64,000 bases of DNA, taken from positions 3,515,570 through 3,579,569 of the forward strand of contig NC_023035.1 in assembly GCF_000507245.1 (NCBI RefSeq), read 5' to 3'. The notes under the pieces are model-generated. The model was not told the DNA's origin and searched no databases. It saw nothing but the letters and a program-made list of their open reading frames with translations. Source of the DNA: Salinispira pacifica. Lineage in GTDB: Bacteria > Spirochaetota > Spirochaetia > DSM-27196 > Salinispiraceae. Below, piece after piece: positions 19,524 through 28,423 of the stretch. Numbering within the stretch: position 1 is the first letter of the stretch; every line of letters starts with the position of its first letter. The position numbers were made by a program, and so were the translations under genes.

Positions 19524-20492
19524 ATGAAAGCATATCCGCAGCTCCATATCGGCACCTCAGGCTATTCCTACAAGGACTGGGTGGGCCCGGTGTACCCGGA
19601 AGGAACCCCTCAAAGCAGGTATCTGGAAGAGTACCAGCAGCACTTTTCGTTTACCGAGGTCAACAGCAGCTATTACCATATTCCCTCCCCTGATATGTGC
19701 AGTTCGCTGGTTCGCCGAAGCGGCAGCGGCTTCCGTTTTACCATCAAGGCCCATCAGTCGTTCACCCATCCGGGCTCCCCGGGCCCGGGCACAGGAGGAG
19801 ACACTGATCAGAGGGGATCAGCGCCGAATTCCAGAGGATGGGGGATTTCCGGGGAATTCACCGGAAACCTGGAAAAATATCTTCATGGAATCGCCCCTCT
19901 GGCAAACTCCGGTAAACTCCTGGGCGTACTGGCACAGTTTCCCTACAGCTTCCACTATACCAAAGCAAACCGTCAGTTTCTTGCGGATGCCATCGGCCTG
20001 TTCCGTGAACGTGCCAGTTTCATCATGAAAGTCCCCCGACTCCTGCTGGAGTTCCGGGGCGCTGAATGGAACCGTGTTTCGGTGTTCAGAGGATTGGAAG
20101 AGTATAAGGCCTTCCCGGTGTTTTCCGACACACCGGCGCTGGAGAAACTGCCTGGCCACCTGACCTGCGAAAAATGGCTGAACACCCGCAGCAGCACCAG
20201 CGGCAGCAATGAAAGCAAAAGCTGCCCCGGGGCGGCGGTACGGCTTCACGGACGGAATTCCTCCAACTGGTGGCAGGGAAATAATGTAAGCAGATACGAT
20301 TATCTGTACTCACCGGAAGAGATACAGGAAATAGCCGGTGAAATACAACGGATCGCCGCAGCCCTGCCCGGAGAAGACGGACTGTTGATCATCAGTTTCA
20401 ACAATCATCACAAAGGTCAGGCGGTGCAGAATGCCCGGGAACTGGCAAACACGCTGAATCTTATTGACCCGGAAACCCCGGGGGTGTCATAG
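19524..20492 (+). CDS. DUF72 family protein
   Basis: A 322-residue protein of the YecE/DUF72 TIM-barrel family. The opening (HIGTSGYSYKDWVGPVYP) and the F-x-x-V-x-x-S-Y-Y segment near residue 50 are typical. It is longer than usual (about 250-280) because of Gly/Ser/Pro-rich insertions near residues 80-105 and 225-245. Function of the family is unsettled. The next gene starts eight bases later. Confidence 0.85.
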   Translation: MKAYPQLHIGTSGYSYKDWVGPVYPEGTPQSRYLEEYQQHFSFTEVNSSYYHIPSPDMCSSLVRRSGSGFRFTIKAHQSFTHPGSPGPGTGGDTDQRGSAPNSRGWGISGEFTGNLEKYLHGIAPLANSGKLLGVLAQFPYSFHYTKANRQFLADAIGLFRERASFIMKVPRLLLEFRGAEWNRVSVFRGLEEYKAFPVFSDTPALEKLPGHLTCEKWLNTRSSTSGSNESKSCPGAAVRLHGRNSSNWWQGNNVSRYDYLYSPEEIQEIAGEIQRIAAALPGEDGLLIISFNNHHKGQAVQNARELANTLNLIDPETPGVS

Positions 20493-20500
20493 TTTGTTTC

Positions 20501-21439
20501 ATGACAGCAGACGTGCTGCTCATGCTGCTGGGGCAGCTTGCTGCGGCCATTTCCATTTTTTTTATTAAGGCGTCTCAGCTTTCTCCGGGGTATCTGGCGG
20601 CATACCGTCTTTTTTTCACGGTAATCATCATGTCGCCCTGGTTTTTCCGGGATCTGAAAAAGCTGGGAGCAGCGGATGGGGAGAACGGAACCATTCAGGG
20701 CTGCAGCGCGGTAAACCTGCTGCTGTTTCTGGTGCGCCGCAGCCTGTTTCCCGGAATTATGCTGGGTCTTCATTTCATTTTCTGGAATACCGGAGCCCGG
20801 ATGACCCTGGCGGCGAACGCAACCCTGTTCGTAAACATGACACCGGTATTTATGCCCCTGGTGATATTTGTTCTCACCCGGGAAAGACCGTCGTTACCGG
20901 AACTGCTGGCAACGGCAGTGGCGCTGAGCGGTGCGCTTCTGTTAACTCTGGGAGATATTTCCCTGGGAACGGATCATCTGCTGGGAGATATATTCTCCTT
21001 TGTGTCCATGCTGTTCATGACAGTCTACCTTGCCCTCTCCCGGAAAAACCGGGCTCTTCCGTTCTGGTATTACATCAGCGGAGTGTATTTTTTCGGGGGA
21101 ATTGTGGCGTTCCTGGGCAGTGCAGTAATGGGGCACAACCCCATGGGAGGCAGGGGGCCGGTGGAAATCATTCCGGTCATGGGGCTCAGCCTGGTCTCCA
21201 CCATTTTAGGACACAATCTCATTAACCGGGCCATGCGGAGCATCCCCAGTCAGATTGTGGGCGTAGGGCAGCTCAGCCAATTCATCTGGGCCGGGCTTAT
21301 CGCATGGGTCGTGTTCGGTGAACTGCCCGAACCTCTGTTCTACCCGTCAATGCTGCTTATTGCAGGGGGCACCTTGTTGATGATATATATCCATTCAAAA
21401 CCCAGGGAGAATATACAGCATGGACGTAGTCTGCCTTGA
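20501..21439 (+). CDS. EamA/DMT-family transporter
   Basis: A 312-residue inner-membrane protein with about ten hydrophobic segments in two EamA repeats (roughly residues 1-150 and 160-302). The family exports amino acids or other metabolites; the substrate cannot be read here. Its 3' end overlaps the start of the thrH-like gene by 20 bases, so they are co-translated. Confidence 0.85.
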   Translation: MTADVLLMLLGQLAAAISIFFIKASQLSPGYLAAYRLFFTVIIMSPWFFRDLKKLGAADGENGTIQGCSAVNLLLFLVRRSLFPGIMLGLHFIFWNTGARMTLAANATLFVNMTPVFMPLVIFVLTRERPSLPELLATAVALSGALLLTLGDISLGTDHLLGDIFSFVSMLFMTVYLALSRKNRALPFWYYISGVYFFGGIVAFLGSAVMGHNPMGGRGPVEIIPVMGLSLVSTILGHNLINRAMRSIPSQIVGVGQLSQFIWAGLIAWVVFGELPEPLFYPSMLLIAGGTLLMIYIHSKPRENIQHGRSLP

Positions 21440-22016
21440 CCTCGAAGGGGTCCTCATACCGGAAATCTGGCTCAACCTCGCAGAACGCAGCGGAATTTCC
21501 GAACTGAAACGAACAACCCGGGACGAACCGGATTACAACAAACTCATGGCCGGCAGACTTGAAATTCTCCGCCGTCATGGTCTGGGAATCTCGGACATTC
21601 AGGATGTCATCTCACATTTGGAGCCCCTTCCCGGGGCGGCGGATTTCCTGGAAAAACTGAGACAGGAGCGGCAGGTAATTATCCTTTCCGACACATTCAA
21701 TCAGTTCGCCAAACCCCTGATGAAGCAGCTGGATTGGCCCACGCTCTTCTGCAACGACCTTGAAATCGACTCAACCGGTGAAGTGAAGAATTTCCACCTC
21801 CGTCAGGAAAACGGAAAACTCAACGCAGTACGAGCTTTTCAGAGCATGAATCTGAAGGTTCTTGCCGCCGGGGATTCATACAATGATTTGAATATGATTC
21901 TGCATGCCGATAAGGGAGCATTCTTTCTGCCTCCGGAGCAAATCACCCGGGAGCACCCGGAAATACCGGTGTTTCATGAATATCCGGATTTCCTGGATTT
22001 CATTCTCAGCTCGTAA
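21420..22016 (+). CDS. thrH: ThrH-type phosphoserine phosphatase / homoserine kinase
   Basis: A 198-residue HAD-superfamily enzyme. Motif I is LDLEGVLIPE, with the D-x-E pattern typical of ThrH; motif II is ILSDTF; motif III/IV is AAGDSYNDLNMI. ThrH removes phosphate from phosphoserine and can transfer it to homoserine, linking serine and threonine synthesis. Length matches the family. Overlap with the EamA gene suggests a shared amino-acid theme. Confidence 0.87.
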   Translation: MDVVCLDLEGVLIPEIWLNLAERSGISELKRTTRDEPDYNKLMAGRLEILRRHGLGISDIQDVISHLEPLPGAADFLEKLRQERQVIILSDTFNQFAKPLMKQLDWPTLFCNDLEIDSTGEVKNFHLRQENGKLNAVRAFQSMNLKVLAAGDSYNDLNMILHADKGAFFLPPEQITREHPEIPVFHEYPDFLDFILSS

Positions 22017-22030
22017 CATTCCCCCTCCGC

Positions 22031-23581
22031 ATGGGTTATACTAGAATGGCTATGGATATCTCTTCACAAAACCTGATACGGGAGTTGTTTCAATCTCATC
22101 CCCTTCCCTCTTTTGTATTTAATCCTCAAGGTGAAGTTTTGATGATTAATCAGGCTGGAGAAGATATGCTTCGCGCCATCCCGGGTATTCGACTTGAAAC
22201 CGGTGAAAGCAGTTTCCTCACTGCCATTCACCGGGATCAACGCCTCCGTTTTGAAGCTCATCTTGTGGAATGTGTCAGCCGCAGCCATGCGGAACTGAAA
22301 GACCTCCGCATGGGACATGACGATGATTCCCCTCTGTGGCTCCGATTGAACTCCGTCTGCATCAGCCCGCCGCCGGGCAAGGCTCAGGCATCCGGTGAGC
22401 AAAGACTGATTCTCAGTTCCGGCGTGAATGTGAGCGAGAGTCGGCGCAACCAGGACGCACTCCTGCTGGCCCGGAATCAGGCTGAAAAAGCCCGCAAACA
22501 GCAGTCTGTTTTCCTGGGACAGATCAGCCATGAGATTCAAAGCCCCCTGAAGGACCTCTCACAAATCAGTGATCTGCTCAGAGAAGCGGTTCAGGAAGAA
22601 CGGCTCAATGCTGCGGAAGACCTCAGTCAGACAATCGGCAGTATCAGCAAAAACCTGGGAACTATTGTGAACGATCTTCTTGACCTGTCTCTCATGGATG
22701 AGAACAAGCTTGAGCTTCGTTCACGGCCGTTTTCTTTGCTGGAAGTTCTGGACGAGCTTGAGCAGCTGAACCGTCCCCTGGCCGAGAAACGTGGACTGGG
22801 ATTCTATGTCAGGAAGAACATGAGTACTGAAGGGATGTTCCAGGGAGATGAACGGCGGATCCGCCAGGTTCTGAATATTTTGATAACCAATGCACTGGAA
22901 TACACCGGGGAGGGACAGGTTGATATTATCCTCAGAGAGGATGAACTCAGCGACTATCTTTCGGAAATCAGCATAGAAGTCCGTGACACCGGTCCCGGCA
23001 TCCCTCCGCGAATACATCATGAACTGTGGGAAGGCATATACAGTGAGAAGGAACACGGCACAGGAGTAGGCCTCCCCATTGCCAAGCGGCTCACCCGCCT
23101 CATGCGGGGCCAGATCTACTTTGAAACTGCTAGGAACATCGGGACCAGTTTCTTTTTCACCATTCCTCTCACCCGGTTCACCGGAGACTCAAATCTGAAG
23201 ATCCTTGAAGCACGGCAGAACCGGCTGAAAAACCTCCGTATTCTTGCAGGGATCAGCCGTGGAAGCTCATGGCAGGGTCTGCTTTCAAGTCTTGGCGAAG
23301 ACGGTCATATGGTGGTTTCCAGCCACGACGGATCTGAAGTGGCCTCTCTTTTGGAGCTGAATACATTTGATGTAATTCTTCTGGACAGCTATCCGGAAAT
23401 GGTTCACAACCGGGATGTTGCAGATAAGATCAGCGAATCGGTGCACTCGGAAGAATCTTTTCCGGTGCTTATCCAACTGGGTACCGGGGAAGCGAACTCT
23501 ACAGCCAATCCCCCCCGGCACATCCTTCCGCCAAACAGCAGCAGCCTTGACCTCTACCGGATACTCACTGGAATTCTCTGA
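22031..23581 (+). CDS. PAS-histidine kinase with degenerate receiver
   Basis: A 516-residue hybrid-like kinase without membrane segments. A PAS domain spans about residues 10-130. The dimerisation/H-box is SHEIQSPLKDL (His about 165), then N-box (ITNALEY), G1 (RDTGPGIP) and G2 (GTGVGLPIAKRL). The last 120 residues resemble a receiver: VILLDSYPEM could supply an Asp, but the acidic pair and the Lys motif are not evident, so it may be a pseudo-receiver. The start is uncertain: ATG 22031, 22046 and 22052 are in frame and none has a good ribosome site. Confidence 0.82.
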   Translation: MGYTRMAMDISSQNLIRELFQSHPLPSFVFNPQGEVLMINQAGEDMLRAIPGIRLETGESSFLTAIHRDQRLRFEAHLVECVSRSHAELKDLRMGHDDDSPLWLRLNSVCISPPPGKAQASGEQRLILSSGVNVSESRRNQDALLLARNQAEKARKQQSVFLGQISHEIQSPLKDLSQISDLLREAVQEERLNAAEDLSQTIGSISKNLGTIVNDLLDLSLMDENKLELRSRPFSLLEVLDELEQLNRPLAEKRGLGFYVRKNMSTEGMFQGDERRIRQVLNILITNALEYTGEGQVDIILREDELSDYLSEISIEVRDTGPGIPPRIHHELWEGIYSEKEHGTGVGLPIAKRLTRLMRGQIYFETARNIGTSFFFTIPLTRFTGDSNLKILEARQNRLKNLRILAGISRGSSWQGLLSSLGEDGHMVVSSHDGSEVASLLELNTFDVILLDSYPEMVHNRDVADKISESVHSEESFPVLIQLGTGEANSTANPPRHILPPNSSSLDLYRILTGIL

Positions 23582-23621
23582 AAGAGGATTTCTCAGAAGA
23601 ACTCCGTTTCCGGGTGATCAG

Positions 23622-25718
23622 TCACTGATCTTCCCAAATTCCTCTGAGAACTTCTCTGGTCACCGCATACAGCGGAGGGACTCCCTCTGCCGCAGCCATG
23701 GGGGTGGAAAGGTTGTGACCGGTACCCAACGGAAGATCTGAAACATAATAGAAATATCTCTGGGGCATGTCTTTTGGAAGAAGTCCGCTGTGCTGGGCTT
23801 CAACCACTTCATGATGATAAAAACTTCCCTCCATTTCTATTCCCACGGCGGACCACAGATGACGGTAATAATTCAGCATCATCCGGTTCTGAAGCAGGGT
23901 GCCTTCAACGGTGACCATGGGGCCGGGGTGTACCCGCTCCGCGCCGATCGCTGCTTCCAGCCTCTGGAGCTGCAGCCGGTCCGGGGGAATAGGCGCCTGG
24001 AGCTCATCTCCCTGCTGGTGAATGAAACTGGTGGGTATGAGAATATCACCGCGCCGGCCCGCCAATGCTCCCGCCTTTCCAAGAAAATTCACACTGCGGA
24101 TATTTCTGTGAAACAGAAGAATCAGATTTCTCAGGATATGCTCAGCCTGCTCTCCGAATGCATAATCGATATTCACAATAAGACAGGGATCGGAAGAAGC
24201 GGATTCGGGCAGCAGACTGTCCATCCCCCTGCCCCGGGCCTTGGCACCGTCTATCAGCTGAACCTCTATTCCTGTGGCCAAGGTTTTTTCCAGCCGGACA
24301 ATTCCCGCCTCCCTCGCCCTCAGCTCAAAGGCATCCCGTTCCTCAGGATGTTCCTGAAGAAAGTCCCTGCCCAGGGCGTACATCATATCCTGGCGATTCT
24401 TCCAGCGATAGCCGCATACCGGATGTCCCGAGCTTTCAGCCCACTGAATAATGCGCTCCCCCTGTTCCCTGAACCATGGATTCAGACAGTTCGTCAACGA
24501 GTGGGTGTTGCTGCTCACAATATGAACCGGGTAATCATCGTCAAGATCGTTGGGGGAGGCTCCGATCAGTTTTTCCGCCGCCCTCCTGATCTGGGAGGTC
24601 CAGGATTCGGTACGCCTGCTGTTGTAACTGTTTCGCTGCCTTCGGATATCGATGCTGAACATCTCACGGTGGACGGCGATCTCATAGAGACGCTGAATAC
24701 TGTGTCCCGGCCACACCGATAGAAGTTTCCCGGCCATATCGGCATTGAAACCAAGACGGGCAAGCAGCTGTTCCGCCTGCTGCCGGTTCTCCACACCTTT
24801 TTTGTCCACCGTCCCGGGCTGTTCCAGCCAGGTTTTCAGATATCCGAAGGCAGATACTGCGTACATATGCTTGCGGAGCTTCCTGGCTTCCGTGGCGTAC
24901 AGACACATGAGGGTAATCAGGTCGGTAATATCACTGAGACCGCTTCGCAGCAATACCAGGTTCTTCCCTGGAAGCATCTCCCAGACCGCCCGCCGGCGCC
25001 CGGGACTGGGCTGGGGCTGGAAAAACCGGTCAGGAGGGGAGAATTCCTCGGGGAGCTCATCCCTGAGAAGAAAGGCAAAAGTCCGGGTTATGTTATTGGG
25101 AAGGCGTTTCACCGCATACTGAAGGGCGGCGGGATCCGGTTCGTCCGCATCAGACGCTCCGGGATGCAGGGCCGGATTTAAATCTCCATAGAGGGGCAGC
25201 AGATCCTCAAGATCCACATGCCCGAAGGCTATTCCCCTGCTGAGCTCCGCCCGGAAACGGTCAAAGGCCTGAAACACTCCCTGTCTGTCTCTAAGGAGAG
25301 AGGAAAGCCCCCTGGCAAAGGGAGGATACTCCCGTATGAGGGAAAGAAATTCCGATCCGTCCAGGAAGCAGAGGGAACAGTCATTTTCCAGGCGCAGACT
25401 ATAGCCCCGAGTGCCCCCGAACAGCAGCTCCCATTCTCCCAGGAAACGTCCGCTCCCCAGCCTGTCCCTGATTTCCAGGGTTCCATCCTCCCGTTGTTCC
25501 AGGAGCTGCAGGGATCCTTTGAGAACAAATACGATTCCCGGTTCGGATGCCGACTCCGGTCTGATCCCGCCGTCACCCGCCAGAGAAAGAATTCCTCCGG
25601 CACTTCCTGCCACCGGAACCATTTTTTCACTGAGTTCCAGCAGCTTTTTTCCGGGCAAAAAGCGAAAGGGGATCACATCCTCAAGAAAATGTATTAATAT
25701 TGTTCTGTCATCTTCCAT
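23622..25718 (-). CDS. Cyclic-nucleotide-binding protein with nucleosidase-like C-terminus
   Basis: A 698-residue two-part protein. Residues about 10-150 are a cyclic-nucleotide-binding (Crp/Fnr sensor-like) domain, with no HTH after it. The middle is helical. The last 230 residues carry features of the nucleoside phosphorylase/nucleosidase fold: a G-K-A-G-A-L turn, the strand G-D-I-L-I-P-T-S-F near residue 575, and G-I-E-M-E-G near 645, resembling the ribose-binding E-M-E motif. Full-length homologues are known to me only as uncharacterised spirochaetal proteins (DUF6909-like). Function unknown; a nucleotide-controlled nucleosidase-like role is inference. Confidence 0.7.
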   Translation of the reverse strand: MEDDRTILIHFLEDVIPFRFLPGKKLLELSEKMVPVAGSAGGILSLAGDGGIRPESASEPGIVFVLKGSLQLLEQREDGTLEIRDRLGSGRFLGEWELLFGGTRGYSLRLENDCSLCFLDGSEFLSLIREYPPFARGLSSLLRDRQGVFQAFDRFRAELSRGIAFGHVDLEDLLPLYGDLNPALHPGASDADEPDPAALQYAVKRLPNNITRTFAFLLRDELPEEFSPPDRFFQPQPSPGRRRAVWEMLPGKNLVLLRSGLSDITDLITLMCLYATEARKLRKHMYAVSAFGYLKTWLEQPGTVDKKGVENRQQAEQLLARLGFNADMAGKLLSVWPGHSIQRLYEIAVHREMFSIDIRRQRNSYNSRRTESWTSQIRRAAEKLIGASPNDLDDDYPVHIVSSNTHSLTNCLNPWFREQGERIIQWAESSGHPVCGYRWKNRQDMMYALGRDFLQEHPEERDAFELRAREAGIVRLEKTLATGIEVQLIDGAKARGRGMDSLLPESASSDPCLIVNIDYAFGEQAEHILRNLILLFHRNIRSVNFLGKAGALAGRRGDILIPTSFIHQQGDELQAPIPPDRLQLQRLEAAIGAERVHPGPMVTVEGTLLQNRMMLNYYRHLWSAVGIEMEGSFYHHEVVEAQHSGLLPKDMPQRYFYYVSDLPLGTGHNLSTPMAAAEGVPPLYAVTREVLRGIWEDQ

Positions 25719-25754
25719 GCTTTCATTATAGAACGTTTTTAAGGGGATATTTTC

Positions 25755-26330
25755 ATGGATTCACAATTAGACGAGCACAGAGACCGTATAATCAATTACC
25801 TCACGGAACTGTTCTCCCGGGATGTACTCACCACCGAGGAATATGAGCTTAGAGTGGAGAAAGCCAACGAAGCCAACTCCCCGGTGCAGCTTAACGATGT
25901 GGTATCTGACCTTCAGATCGATACATCCCGCAATCCCGGACCTTCCCAGGGAGAAACCGGGCTGGACATCAGCTCCGGCAGAGACAGTCAGAGAGTACTG
26001 GCGGTTCTTGGTTCACGGGAGCTGCAGGGAAACTGGTTGAGGAAGGATACCGTATTGGTTCAATCCTTTATGAGTTCAGTAACCTGTGATCTCAGAGATG
26101 TTGCCCTGCCGGAAGTCACCCGAATTCAGATTTACAGCATGATGGCCGAAGTGGTGATAATCCTTCCTGAAGGGGTGGTTCTGGAAACAAATGTGGCCCC
26201 TATTCTGGGCGAAGTGAATCACAAAGGGCTGAAAAAACGCCATAGACGGGACCTTCCGGTTCCACAACCGGGCAGAGTCGTGCAGATAAACGGTCTTGCG
26301 ATAATGTCTGAAGTCTCCATCCGCCAGTAA
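25755..26330 (+). CDS. DUF1707 / LiaF-like protein
   Basis: A 191-residue soluble protein. Residues 1-55 are a DUF1707 SHOCT-like helical segment (LFSRDVLTTEEYELRVEKA); residues about 75-190 resemble the C-terminal beta-helical domain of LiaF-type cell-envelope stress proteins. There is no membrane segment between them, unlike true LiaF. It is divergent from the preceding cNMP gene with a 36-base gap, so the two share a control region. Confidence 0.75.
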   Translation: MDSQLDEHRDRIINYLTELFSRDVLTTEEYELRVEKANEANSPVQLNDVVSDLQIDTSRNPGPSQGETGLDISSGRDSQRVLAVLGSRELQGNWLRKDTVLVQSFMSSVTCDLRDVALPEVTRIQIYSMMAEVVIILPEGVVLETNVAPILGEVNHKGLKKRHRRDLPVPQPGRVVQINGLAIMSEVSIRQ

Positions 26331-26398
26331 GTTCACAGCCTTTCACGGCAGCCGGGTTCCACAGCGCCCGGCCCGAGACAGGCTGAAGTCGGATATCC

Positions 26399-26446
26399 CC
26401 CCATCACATAGAGCCCCTCATCACACAGAGCCCCCCATTCAGAGAA
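26399..26446 (+). repeat. Short imperfect tandem repeat
   Basis: Two and a half copies of a 17-18-base unit (CCCATCACATAGAGCC, CCTCATCACACAGAGCC, then CCCCATTCAGAG) in the gap between convergent genes. No further structure seen. Confidence 0.5.
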
Positions 26447-26459
26447 CCCACGGGCACTG

Positions 26460-27449
26460 CTAACGGTCATCAAAACAGGGGCAAATTGATTGAAGCAGTG
26501 GTCCGTGATGGATGAATATCGTCTGGTAGCGGACCCGCTTTAATGCGGAATATGCCTCGGAGTAATCCATGCCCGAAGTGTGCTGAAGCAGGTTTACTTC
26601 CCGAATCTTGCCGTCATCATCCTCTATTCCCACCACAGGGTTCATCAGACTGCCGCATATCAGATCCCGGTCAATTCCCCTGTTGATGAGATAATTTCCG
26701 AATGTGAAATCCTCGATCCCGATTTTCTCGCGGTTTTGGGTGAATAAATACCCGATACCGTCCATGATCTGCTCAAAGGGTCCCTTGGAATAATGAAAGG
26801 CCCGGGAGGGGTCGAATTTCGGATTGATAATTCCGCCGTCCACCAGGGCCCGATGCATGGTGCGCACCAATCCCCGCACATGGGAATAGCCCAGTTTGGT
26901 GCGGAAGACCATTACTGCAATATCGGTTTCTTTGTTGTTCTTGTGCAGAAGAGCGGGAATATCGTAATTCACCACAAAAATATCATCAATTTTCTTCACC
27001 GTCTGTCCCTCGATTACCGCGATATCTTCTTCGGCAACCCAGGTATGGAAAAGTTCTTCAGGCTCCATGTGAAGATGGTGAATGGCATTGAATGCACCCA
27101 GGACTTCGCAGTCCTGAAAATCCTTATGAAAATAGCGATTAAAACGATTAATCATTGAGGGAGTGAAGGCTCGTCGGCCCATCACGGCGAAATGCAGCTT
27201 CAGGGCATAATACTGCTCGATGATGTTGTTTTTCAGAATAAACTCACCGGGAAAGTTGGCCATGTACACCAGCTTCATAGCCGATGAGTACTCTTCTGCG
27301 GACTTAATCACCTTCAGCATCGTGCTCTCAACAAGCACTCCGTTGGTTTCCGGTCTCAGGTACACGAAAATATCCTGGACACCCCATTCGCTGGAAGGTC
27401 CGGGATATGGTACGATAATGGTTGGAAGGCCCAACTTATCCGCGGTCAT
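26460..27449 (-). CDS. Uncharacterised protein
   Basis: A 329-residue protein I do not recognise. It has no signal peptide, membrane segment or known nucleotide-binding motif. Its start is rich in Pro/Gly (LPTIIVPYPGPSSEWGVQD), the middle is a mixed alpha/beta stretch with several His and Glu residues (HHLHMEPEELFHTW), and it ends with a Cys pair (SICPCFDD). ATG 27449 follows closely on TATACA, so the message may be almost leaderless. Confidence 0.6.
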   Translation of the reverse strand: MTADKLGLPTIIVPYPGPSSEWGVQDIFVYLRPETNGVLVESTMLKVIKSAEEYSSAMKLVYMANFPGEFILKNNIIEQYYALKLHFAVMGRRAFTPSMINRFNRYFHKDFQDCEVLGAFNAIHHLHMEPEELFHTWVAEEDIAVIEGQTVKKIDDIFVVNYDIPALLHKNNKETDIAVMVFRTKLGYSHVRGLVRTMHRALVDGGIINPKFDPSRAFHYSKGPFEQIMDGIGYLFTQNREKIGIEDFTFGNYLINRGIDRDLICGSLMNPVVGIEDDDGKIREVNLLQHTSGMDYSEAYSALKRVRYQTIFIHHGPLLQSICPCFDDR

Positions 27450-27535
27450 ATATACTATTGTATAACCCGCGGGCCGGGATTGCCAGAAGGAATTCCGCCC
27501 CCGGATAATATCCTTCGGGGATATTTTCCAAAATG

Positions 27536-28240
27536 CTAGTCAGCCGATGAGTCCTTTTGATCATCCCGGGAAGCGGAGCGTTTACGGGCTGCATTCAGCC
27601 GGTGCAGGATGCTGATCTTTTCAAATCTCCGCTCCTCTCCCTTGATCAGGCGGCGGATATTTTTCCGGTGAAGAACTATCACAAAAATTCCCAGGGCAAG
27701 GGAGAACAGCCAAATTCCGATTCCAACGGCATCTCCCGTCTCAAACGCCGCTTTTCCGCCCCCCAGAAAATACACCGAAGGGGGAAGAAGAATAGCCGCT
27801 GTAATGCTGGAGATAGACACAATCCCGCTGAGAAAAAGCACCCCAAGGAACCCTCCCAGGCATACCAGAAATGCCAGAGGAAAAAGCCCCAGCACCATTC
27901 CTGCCCCTGTGGCAACTCCCTTGCCTCCCTTGAAGCGGGCAAAAAGAGGGAACGCATGTCCGGCCACTGCTGCCAGACCGCTGAGCACAAGCACATAATC
28001 CGGCATTCCAGCAGCTCTGGCGATGGTGATGGCAAGCCACCCCTTTGCCAGATCCACCAGGCCCACGATGATTCCCCATCTGGCACCCAGCACCCGCACC
28101 GTGTTGGTGGCTCCAGCATTGCCGCTGCCCAGATCCCGGATATCCGCACCTTTGAGCACCCGTACTGCTATTACGCTTGTGGGAAAACTGCCCACAAGGT
28201 AACCGACCACAATGACCCCGACTATCATCAGCATATTCAT
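27536..28240 (-). CDS. plsY: Glycerol-3-phosphate acyltransferase PlsY
   Basis: An integral membrane acyltransferase of 234 residues that adds an acyl group from acyl-phosphate to glycerol-3-phosphate, the first step of phospholipid synthesis. The family motifs are present: GSFPTS, GSGNAGATNT and FKGGKGVATGAG, with several membrane segments and a basic C-terminal tail. I start at ATG 28240 (MNMLMIVG), which opens directly into the first membrane helix; a longer frame upstream is not conserved-looking. The fatty-acid-kinase-like gene is divergent next door, and fatty-acid kinase makes the acyl-phosphate that PlsY uses. Confidence 0.92.
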   Translation of the reverse strand: MNMLMIVGVIVVGYLVGSFPTSVIAVRVLKGADIRDLGSGNAGATNTVRVLGARWGIIVGLVDLAKGWLAITIARAAGMPDYVLVLSGLAAVAGHAFPLFARFKGGKGVATGAGMVLGLFPLAFLVCLGGFLGVLFLSGIVSISSITAAILLPPSVYFLGGGKAAFETGDAVGIGIWLFSLALGIFVIVLHRKNIRRLIKGEERRFEKISILHRLNAARKRSASRDDQKDSSAD

Positions 28241-28423
28241 ATCATGTGAAGTATATACCACCAGCGAAGTGCATGAAATCGGAAAAAGGTTGAATGAAGA
28301 GAGTTTTCTGCTTCTGTACAAAGCCGATGTGCTGAAGTATAATCCTGAATCGCAATCAGTTATAGAAAAATTGCCATTCACCTGATGCCGTAGTACACTT
28401 TAAAACGGCATACGGAGGTCCAC

